This document shows positions 1-6,160 of a stretch of DNA of 18,396 bases, piece by piece; positions within the stretch are counted from its first letter, which is position 1; the number at the start of each line of letters is the position of its first letter. The position numbers were made by a program, and so were the translations under genes. The notes under the pieces were generated by a model. The model had not been told where the DNA came from and made no database searches. It saw only the letters and a list, made by a program, of their open reading frames with translations. This stretch comes from an uncultured Victivallaceae bacterium (GTDB lineage: Bacteria > Verrucomicrobiota > Lentisphaeria > Victivallales > Victivallaceae), in assembly GCA_934663655.1 (NCBI GenBank), contig CAKUKT010000016.1, forward strand, positions 1 through 18,396. Direction: 5' to 3'.

Positions 1-1367
1 AGAAATTCTGGATTGCGCTCACCTCGCTTCATTCCGGCGGGGAGCGTTCCCCGGTCTACGCGCTGATGGCGGCGATGGAGTTTCTCTGCTCTCCCGAGGC
101 GCAGAAATACCGCGACCGCTACGAGATCGCGATCATGCCGTGTGTGAATCCGTGGGGTTTTTTCAGCGGCAGCACCTACGCACCGTGGAACAGCCGCAAG
201 GTCATTCCCTACGCTCCGCCGGAAAGCGATTGGGACATCAAGCGTTTGACCTTTAAAAAACTTGCCGATTCTCCGGAGATCGCCGCCTTCTGCAAATTGA
301 TCGATGCCTTTCAGCCGGAAATTCATATCGACTGGCACGGCGTCGGCCGACATGTCCCCGGCGAAATCATGCTTGAAACCGTCAATGGCGCCAGCAGCAA
401 CCACACCATTGCCAACTGGTCGGGAAAACTTGACGAGACAATTCTCCGAAGTGCCGCGGCGGCCGGATACAACGCTTCCCGGATGGATGAGATGTTGCAG
501 CGACTAAAATCGGTGACGGCGGCAGGCCAGAGTTTTCCGTACCGTTTCCGGGAATCGCGGGAACAATTCTACACCGGAGTCTATCCCTATTTGCGCTACC
601 ATACCCTGCCGATCATTTTCGAGATCGGCCGGGAACAACTGGCGGTTAACGCGTTGAAAGGGATGCTCGACTTCGGGCTCAATCCGCCGCCGGAACTTGA
701 CGGCGGCCTGCCGGTCGACAATCTGCGCACCGACTTCGGCGGTCTGACCGTCGGTTCCGGCGGCGTTACCCCGGGCGAGAAACGCGCCAGCCGCGTCGAA
801 CTCTGGAACCAGATCGAAGGCGTGAACACCTTCCGCGCCTACCCGCGATTTTATGGACGCGATCTCTTTGTCATCACGCTGGGACGAGCCGGAATCAAAG
901 AATTTTTCGGCGATAAAAACCCCAATTCATGGAGTAGACTGGATCAGGAGCAATTCTTTGCGCCCCGTACTTCCGGCGCCGAATATGACTGGGAGGCGAT
1001 CAACCAGTTTCTGCGCCTGGGGCCGGAAACACAGCTGGCTCCGCAGGGCGGTTTGGCAGTCAGCATGAATGCACCCGAACACCTCAGGATCGAACACGGC
1101 CTCTCCTTTGCCTTCGATATCCCGGTGGCGGCGCGATATCAGGCCGAAATCCTCGACCTCCGGGTCAACGGTTTTGAACTTCCCAACGCACCGCGCGACG
1201 GCTGGCAGCTGCTCAAAACCGACCTCGGGTACCGGGTGGTGATCAAATTGTCCGGCGAAAAATGCGCTGACCACAACTTCTTCATCGTCAGCTGTGGCTA
1301 CACCTCCGATGCCCCGATGCCGACCTGGGGCTGGAAACCACAGAAGGGCTGGCCCGAAACCCCGTAA
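1..1367 (+). CDS. M14-type zinc carboxypeptidase-like protein, 5' end outside window
   Basis: The reading frame is open from base 3 and has no start in the window. The gapless match to the paralog at 6161-8473 (fixed offset 6485 bp) implies that about 108 N-terminal codons, including any signal peptide, lie upstream. The visible part carries an M14-like set of residues: a His codon at 30-32 and Glu codon at 42-44 (LHSGGERSP), NPWGFF and NSRK as substrate/anion-binding-type motifs, the DWHG histidine, and FEIG as the likely catalytic-Glu motif. Ligand spacing is H-x3-E rather than the classical H-x2-E. After the catalytic part comes a beta-rich domain of about 210 residues whose DNA is identical to that in the paralog. 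The protein stops at GWPETP, just where the paralog continues into a Pro/Ala/Thr linker, so it lacks that extra domain. It is probably exported and acts on peptides or amide-linked envelope material; the substrate is unknown. Confidence 0.8.
   Translation, partial: KFWIALTSLHSGGERSPVYALMAAMEFLCSPEAQKYRDRYEIAIMPCVNPWGFFSGSTYAPWNSRKVIPYAPPESDWDIKRLTFKKLADSPEIAAFCKLIDAFQPEIHIDWHGVGRHVPGEIMLETVNGASSNHTIANWSGKLDETILRSAAAAGYNASRMDEMLQRLKSVTAAGQSFPYRFRESREQFYTGVYPYLRYHTLPIIFEIGREQLAVNALKGMLDFGLNPPPELDGGLPVDNLRTDFGGLTVGSGGVTPGEKRASRVELWNQIEGVNTFRAYPRFYGRDLFVITLGRAGIKEFFGDKNPNSWSRLDQEQFFAPRTSGAEYDWEAINQFLRLGPETQLAPQGGLAVSMNAPEHLRIEHGLSFAFDIPVAARYQAEILDLRVNGFELPNAPRDGWQLLKTDLGYRVVIKLSGEKCADHNFFIVSCGYTSDAPMPTWGWKPQKGWPETP
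706..1309 (+). repeat. 604-bp perfect direct repeat, copy 1
   Basis: Compared line by line, bases 706-1309 equal bases 7191-7794 with no mismatch or gap. The block covers the non-catalytic middle domain of the two M14-type genes. Just outside the block, mismatches begin at once (position 1310 is T, 7795 is C). Confidence 0.97.
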
Positions 1368-1532
1368 ACTCCTTCCGAACCCGGAACGCCGGGTTCTCAC
1401 CACCCCGAAAAGTAATTCTCTTCACGCCGGAGCACCGGTTTTTCCGGACGGCTCCGGCGTAATGTTTCCGCCCGGATTCGGCTGGAGGAGAGGGAAATTT
1501 TCAAAAAATAGTTGATTATTCATGACAAATAG
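1368..1532. other. Gene-free spacer with two GC hairpins
   Basis: No gene is seen between the stop of the first M14 gene and the next promoter. An 8-bp perfect stem (1377-1384 with 1389-1396, loop AACG) starts 10 bases after the stop codon. A second 8-bp stem (1425-1432 with 1452-1459) encloses a smaller CCGG/CCGG stem around a T5 loop. Neither is followed by a T-run, so they may act as 3'-end structures or as atypical terminators; which one is not decidable from sequence. Confidence 0.5.
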
Positions 1533-1560
1533 TTGACTTTTTGATTTTTTCGACTATAAT
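1533..1560 (+). promoter_or_regulatory. Sigma-70-type promoter for the GntR-pseudopilin-LamG-M14 operon
   Basis: The -35 is TTGACT (1533-1538), the spacer 16 bp, and the -10 is a perfect TATAAT (1555-1560). This is the best promoter match upstream of the operon. Transcription would start near 1567, giving a leader of about 235 nt that includes the 42-bp repeats. The 9-mer AATAGTTGA occurs at 1507-1515 and again at 1528-1536, exactly 21 bp apart, the second copy overlapping the -35. That is a plausible operator pair on one helix face. Confidence 0.75.
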
Positions 1561-1609
1561 ATATCTTGTCCCGAGAGGTGTAATCCCACTTCCCGGGCGC
1601 CGGGGGGGG

Positions 1610-1735
1610 CGAACGACGTTGGAAATCAGCGGGCGCCGCCGAGCCGGGGGGCGAACGACGTTGGAAATCAGCGGGCAGCGCCGAGCCGGGGGGCGAACGA
1701 CGTTGGAAATCAGCGGGCGGCGCCGCCGAGCGCCG
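1610..1735. repeat. Three contiguous 42-bp tandem repeats in the operon leader
   Basis: The unit begins CGAACGACGTTGGAAATCAG and continues with a GC-rich GGGC..CGCCGAGCCGGGGG tail. Copies start at 1610, 1652 and 1694, an exact 42-bp period. The first 25 bases of the unit are the same in all three copies; variation is limited to two or three bases after GCGGGC and to the tail of the third copy, which changes to CGCCGAGCGCC. A run of eight G precedes copy 1. The 42-bp period keeps several frames open on both strands, but there is no credible start or ribosome site, so I treat it as a non-coding repeat lying in the 5' leader of the GntR gene. Confidence 0.9.
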
Positions 1736-1785
1736 GAACCGCTGCGAATGAAATAAAAAAACAAAACCGGGATATACCCAGTAAC

Positions 1786-1801
1786 CACCTGGAGGTGCAG
1801 A
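1786..1801 (+). promoter_or_regulatory. Palindromic Shine-Dalgarno before the GntR gene
   Basis: The ribosome site GGAGG (1791-1795), 6 nt before the ATG, lies inside the 12-bp perfect palindrome CACCTGGAGGTG (1786-1797). A hairpin of CACC with GGTG around TGGA could partly mask it. The stem is short, so an effect on translation is only a possibility. The site settles ATG 1802 as the start. Confidence 0.55.
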
Positions 1802-2539
1802 ATGATATTGGAGAAAAAACCGGATATTTCCGACTCGCCCGCCGGGATTCAGGCGCTTGAAATCCTCATTGATAAACTAAGCAACAACGAGTATCCGCCG
1901 GGCACCCCGCTGCGGGAAACCGTTCTCGCCGTCGAATTCAAACTCAGCCGCAACGCCGTCCGCGAGGCACTGAACCAGCTGGTCGGCTGGGATGTGGTCG
2001 AATATCTGCCTTTCCGCGGCTACCGCGTCAGGGAACTGTCGCTCCGCGACCTGCTGGAGTGGTACGAACTGCGCGAGGCGATCGAACCCATCGCCGCGCG
2101 CCGGCTGGCGCTGATGCGTTCGGCACGTGTGGTGGACGAGCTGGAGAAATACAACGAGGATGAACGGATCGCCTTTGAAAAGGGCGATCTCAAAGCCGCC
2201 ACCATCGCCGATCAGAAATTTCATATCGCCATTGTCGCCAACTGCGGCAACCGCAGTTTTATCCGTCAGCAGAATCGCGGTTATCTGGCGTTGATGTTCT
2301 TCGTCGGCCCCGATTATCTCCAAAAATATCCGATCGCCCGCTACAAAAACTACACTCTCGATGAGAGCAACCGCGAAACCCATCGCGTTCATTCCGAAAT
2401 AATCCGCCACATCCGGAACGGCAATGCCGATGAAGCCGAAGCGTTACTCAAACTTCACTGCCAAATTCAGGTGCAGCAGCTGATGAACTATCTTGCCGTG
2501 CATAACGACGGTACTTTTATTTCAGAAAGGGTCAGATGA
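1802..2539 (+). CDS. GntR family transcription regulator, FadR/FCD type
   Basis: This 245-residue protein is of normal length for the FCD branch of GntR regulators. Residues about 12-78 form the winged helix-turn-helix ([13 protein letters not shown] is the recognition region, FRGYRV the wing). Residues about 84-230 form the all-helical FCD ligand domain with the usual metal/ligand set D137, H141, H197 and H219. Such proteins usually bind a small carboxylate or sugar acid and repress the adjacent operon; the effector here is unknown. The ATG has a strong GGAGG. The gene ends in an ATGA overlap with the pseudopilin gene, so it is the first cistron of the operon and probably controls it, perhaps through the 21-bp spaced repeats at the promoter. 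Confidence 0.9.
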   Translation: MILEKKPDISDSPAGIQALEILIDKLSNNEYPPGTPLRETVLAVEFKLSRNAVREALNQLVGWDVVEYLPFRGYRVRELSLRDLLEWYELREAIEPIAARRLALMRSARVVDELEKYNEDERIAFEKGDLKAATIADQKFHIAIVANCGNRSFIRQQNRGYLALMFFVGPDYLQKYPIARYKNYTLDESNRETHRVHSEIIRHIRNGNADEAEALLKLHCQIQVQQLMNYLAVHNDGTFISERVR

Positions 2540-3417
2540 TGAAAGCGGTTCTTTCCTGTTCCAGCAGTTGCGGCACGTCGCATATCCGCGCCTGCCGCGT
2601 GAATGAATTCAAAGCCGGTTTTTCACCTTGCCGGAGCCGTGTGTCCCGCAACTTCCCCGACGCGACAGTTTTTCGCGCCTTTACCCTGATCGAACTTCTC
2701 GTCGTGATCGCGATCATCGCGATCCTCGCCGCCATGCTGATGCCCGCGCTCTCCAAGGCCCGCGAAGCCGCCAAAAGTTCCAACTGTATCTCAAACCAGA
2801 AACAGGTCGCCCTGGCACTCACCCTTTACAGCAACGACAATCGCGGCAACTGCCTGCTTTACATCAACGGCACCACCCCCGCCGGACGCTGGAGCAACTA
2901 CTGGCCCGATTATCTGGTGGACAACAAATACATCAACGACGGTGCAAAATATTTCCAGTGCCCGGGACGTTCGGATCCGATCTATTCCGAGACCGCCGGT
3001 CATGATGGCCGGATGGCGCAGACCTACGGCCTCTACAACGCGAGTACCCGGGCACCAGCCGGCAATCAGAAATTCGGTCAGAACATCTACCACAAGGATC
3101 TACTCAGCGGTGACGGAGCACTTTTTCTCGCGCTGGCGACTCAGCGAATCCACAACCCATCCGAATGCATTCTCACCGCCGACAGTTTCATGGCCTCCAA
3201 CAAGATGCAGAATCTTAAACTGACGCTCGGCGACGGCGCCGCTCCCAGCGCCCGCCATTCCGAACGCCTGGCCCTCTCCTTCACCGACGGCCATGTCGAC
3301 CGCATTGAACCGGTGCAGTTCTATCAGCTCAGCAAAAACAACACCGCCGATTACGCCTATTCCTTCTGGTACTACTATGTCAGCGACATCCCAACCATGT
3401 TGTGGATGCGCTTCTAA
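2536..3417 (+). CDS. Type II secretion/type IV-like pseudopilin, H-X9-DG family
   Basis: This 293-residue protein has a prepilin N-terminal motif: FTLIELL at 49-55 with Glu at +5, followed by a hydrophobic helix ending [21 protein letters not shown]. The motif that names the processing-associated H-X9-DG family is present exactly, with H241, nine residues, then D251-G252. The residue before the cleavage point is Ala, not the usual Gly. The leader is about 48 residues, long but of a kind seen in Lentisphaerae. The start ATG 2536 overlaps the GntR stop by 4 bp and has AAAGGG four bases upstream. GTG 2641, with GGAG before it, would give a 13-residue leader and cannot be excluded. The product should sit in the inner membrane or a pseudopilus and may serve a secretion system coded elsewhere. 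Confidence 0.88.
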   Translation: MMKAVLSCSSSCGTSHIRACRVNEFKAGFSPCRSRVSRNFPDATVFRAFTLIELLVVIAIIAILAAMLMPALSKAREAAKSSNCISNQKQVALALTLYSNDNRGNCLLYINGTTPAGRWSNYWPDYLVDNKYINDGAKYFQCPGRSDPIYSETAGHDGRMAQTYGLYNASTRAPAGNQKFGQNIYHKDLLSGDGALFLALATQRIHNPSECILTADSFMASNKMQNLKLTLGDGAAPSARHSERLALSFTDGHVDRIEPVQFYQLSKNNTADYAYSFWYYYVSDIPTMLWMRF

Positions 3418-3439
3418 ACCCACGGGAAATCCGATCACC

Positions 3440-6142
3440 ATGGCAACCTGTTCTTCCCTTCTCCGACGCATTTTCATCTCCGGAATGTTGCTCTTTTTTA
3501 CGAGCCTTTCCGCCGCCGTCCGCCCCGCAGTGATAGTCAAGGACGCGCCGCCGCTGCGTTCCTCCTCGTCATTGACGATCGACGGCTGGTTTTTTCTGAA
3601 AACAGAGCAGCTTCTTCCTTCTTCACGTCTGGTCAGCAAATACGGTCATATCGCCCCGGAACAACGGGGCTGGGAACTTCATTTGAGCGATGACAAGCTG
3701 GTTTTCCGGGTCAACTGCCTGCTCCCCTCCGGAGAACGTCAGGATTTTGAACTTGAATCAACCGATCCGGTTCCGCGCGAGCGCTGGGTGCATCTCGCCG
3801 CGACCTTCGCCGACGAGGGGAACGGCTTGAAACGCCTCTACGTGTTCGTAGACGGCCGGGAATCGGGACGATTCCAGCTGCCGCCTAATTCGGTGCTCAA
3901 TCCCAACGCCGATATAAATGTCTTTCCCGGCGTCTATTCCGGTACCTTCGGTTCGGAAACGGTGATGTTGCTCGACGATTTCCGGCTGAGTTCGCGGATC
4001 ATCCACTTCAACGGCACGCCGACCCGCCCGGCCTCACCGAACGAACCCGGCACGCTGGCGCTCTTCTCCTTCGATGACGAACCCTTCACCGCGCCCGGCA
4101 TCACCGCCGGCATCATCGGAGAGGCGAAACTCACTCCGGGACGTTTCGGGCAGGCGATCGACCTCACCGGCGAGATCGACCCGGAACTCTTCCGCCGCGC
4201 CGCCGCCCTCGGCCGCCGCCCGCTCCTCGACGAACATCTCGATGGCGAGTTCCGATTGATGGTGCACACCGATCAACCCGAAGCGAAATTGCTGCTCATT
4301 CCCGACTTCGACCGGCCGATCCGGCTCAAGGGAGAACTTCGCGCCGAGAGCGACAACCGGGTCATCTCCACCTTCACCCGCGAACTCTCCGGCAAAGCCG
4401 AATGGGCAATTCCGATTTCCCGGCTCGGCGACGGCAACTACCTGCTGACCCTGAGCGCCGCCGACCCCAAAGAGGAATTCGATGGCAGTTTTGTCCGGCG
4501 ACTGCGGATCCAGCGCCCCCGACCGACTCCGCCTCCCCCGGAACCCATCACCCTCAGCGGCGAAGTGGTATTCCCGATCGACGAATACCACTTCGCCCGG
4601 CGCGAGGGCGTAACGAACCGGATCGTCCCGCCCCGGATGGTCACGACCACCCGGCCGCTCGGAAAGCAGTTCGCGTGGCAGCGTTCCTTCGGCCCCAACT
4701 GGTTCGGCGTCGATTCCGCCGGGAATTTCGTCCAGCGCTTCACCGCCGGAGCCGACTGGAGCGGCGGCGGGGCGAGCGTTTTCTACGCCTTCAGCCGCGA
4801 CGGTGCGGATTGGCAGCTCTCCTCCACCCCGCCGAGCGGCAGCGATAATGCGCCGGTGCCGGTGATTTTTCCCACGCCGGAAGAGGCGGTGCCCCACTGG
4901 CAGAACCGCACCTCCTTTGATAAGGCCGAAGTACGCTTTTATACCCCGGCGGACGGGGTGCCGCCGCTGAATGCGATCCGCATGCAGTGCATCGCTCCCC
5001 ATGTCGGCGACGCCGCCAGACGCGGGCTTGTTTCGTGGGGCACCTACCCGGTCTGGGAAAAGCAACCCGGCCTGTGGCTGATTCTCGCTCGGGAACCCTC
5101 CTGTGTCTGCAAATTCGGCTACGTTGAACGCGAACTCGAACAAACGATCGATGCCAACGACAATTTCGGCGGTCAGTATCTCTCCGATGACGGCAAAACC
5201 GCCTGTTATGCGCAGGCGGCCAAACTTCACGTCCACGCGCCGCTGGCGGTCGAATATGACAACATCCCCGACTCCTTCCGGCTGATGCGCGTCTATTCCT
5301 CACGCGACGGCTTCAACTGGGAGGGGCGCTACGTGATCATCCCGGATGAGCTGGATCATCCCACTCTCCAGCATTACGGCTTCACCTCGCTGCGGGCGGG
5401 AAAAGAGCTGCGGATCGGGCTGCTGCACGCCTACCAGGTCGAAAAGCAGCAGATCTACAGCGAACTGGTGTTCAGCCGTGACGGCATGGAGTGGACGCGT
5501 CTCGACGACCGCACCCCGTTTTTCGGCAACGACGTTCAACCCGGAGAACCCTTTTTCGGGATGATTTTCACCGACTTCGAAAACACTCCGGTTTTCGCTC
5601 ACGGCGACGAATACTTCATCGCCCTCGGCAGCCAGTGGCACCAGCGCCCCCACTTCTATTTCACCTACGGGACGCCGGAGCAGCCGGAGAGCTACACCCC
5701 GGAGGCGCTCCGCCGAACCTACGGCCGCCGTCAACTTGCTGAACGATGGCCTTTCTTCACCGCCGTCGGCGGCTGGGAGGGGTTGTCGCGGGACTTCAGC
5801 CGCTTCCCGGAGGGAGCTTCGACCGTCGGTTTCGCCCGGCTCCGCCGGGACGGCTGGATCGCGGTCACCAGTTCCGATCGCGGCGTGCTGACCTCGCGCC
5901 TCTGGTCGGCACCCGGCAACCGGATGGCGCTCAACGGACGCGGGGAGTTCTCCGTCGAACTGCTCGACGCCGACGGGAAACCGCTTCCCGGATATTCCGG
6001 CGACGCCGCCGCCCGCTTCTCCGGCGACAGCGTCGAGGCGGTGCTGAACTGGAACGGACGCGAAAAACTGCCGGAGATTCCGTTCCGGGCGGTCATCTCC
6101 ATGGACAATGCCGAAATCTACACCATCAAACTGCTCGATTGA
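3440..6142 (+). CDS. Exported LamG plus sialidase-like beta-propeller protein
   Basis: Start chosen at ATG 3440, 22 bases after the pseudopilin stop, because it begins a clear signal peptide (basic LLRR, hydrophobic core, cleavage near SLSAA at residue 26). The frame stays open upstream into the pseudopilin gene, but that extension is only overlap. The 900-residue product has a LamG/concanavalin-like fold at about 40-205 (LTIDGWFF, ERWVHLAATF, LYVFVDG, LLDDFRLS). A beta-sandwich at about 270-370 precedes a proline-rich hinge (RPTPPPPEP). A beta-propeller-like region follows with three Asp-box-like SRDGxxW motifs at 452, 621 and 679. Residues about 780-900 (ARLRRDGWIAV...VELLDADGKPLPG...) match a module common in planctomycete glycosidase-like proteins. 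It probably binds or cleaves a glycan outside the cytoplasm; catalytic residues could not be assigned. Confidence 0.82.
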   Translation: MATCSSLLRRIFISGMLLFFTSLSAAVRPAVIVKDAPPLRSSSSLTIDGWFFLKTEQLLPSSRLVSKYGHIAPEQRGWELHLSDDKLVFRVNCLLPSGERQDFELESTDPVPRERWVHLAATFADEGNGLKRLYVFVDGRESGRFQLPPNSVLNPNADINVFPGVYSGTFGSETVMLLDDFRLSSRIIHFNGTPTRPASPNEPGTLALFSFDDEPFTAPGITAGIIGEAKLTPGRFGQAIDLTGEIDPELFRRAAALGRRPLLDEHLDGEFRLMVHTDQPEAKLLLIPDFDRPIRLKGELRAESDNRVISTFTRELSGKAEWAIPISRLGDGNYLLTLSAADPKEEFDGSFVRRLRIQRPRPTPPPPEPITLSGEVVFPIDEYHFARREGVTNRIVPPRMVTTTRPLGKQFAWQRSFGPNWFGVDSAGNFVQRFTAGADWSGGGASVFYAFSRDGADWQLSSTPPSGSDNAPVPVIFPTPEEAVPHWQNRTSFDKAEVRFYTPADGVPPLNAIRMQCIAPHVGDAARRGLVSWGTYPVWEKQPGLWLILAREPSCVCKFGYVERELEQTIDANDNFGGQYLSDDGKTACYAQAAKLHVHAPLAVEYDNIPDSFRLMRVYSSRDGFNWEGRYVIIPDELDHPTLQHYGFTSLRAGKELRIGLLHAYQVEKQQIYSELVFSRDGMEWTRLDDRTPFFGNDVQPGEPFFGMIFTDFENTPVFAHGDEYFIALGSQWHQRPHFYFTYGTPEQPESYTPEALRRTYGRRQLAERWPFFTAVGGWEGLSRDFSRFPEGASTVGFARLRRDGWIAVTSSDRGVLTSRLWSAPGNRMALNGRGEFSVELLDADGKPLPGYSGDAAARFSGDSVEAVLNWNGREKLPEIPFRAVISMDNAEIYTIKLLD

Positions 6143-6160
6143 CCAACCAGGAGCATCACT

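Noticed and set aside
706..1309. Insertion sequence or other mobile element as cause of the long direct repeat
   Set aside because: The repeat is inside collinear paralogous coding sequence, with no transposase, no terminal inverted repeats and no target duplication.
1610..1735. CRISPR array
   Set aside because: The units are contiguous with no unique spacers and there are no cas genes nearby.
1541..1756. Open frame of about 71 residues with 14-residue Arg/Gly-rich repeats across the 42-bp repeats
   Set aside because: Its TTG start lies between the -35 and -10 of the promoter, there is no ribosome site, and the opposite strand is equally open; the openness comes from the 42-bp period and high GC.
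3293..3439. N-terminal extension of the LamG protein into the pseudopilin gene
   Set aside because: The extension would hide a clear signal peptide that begins at ATG 3440.
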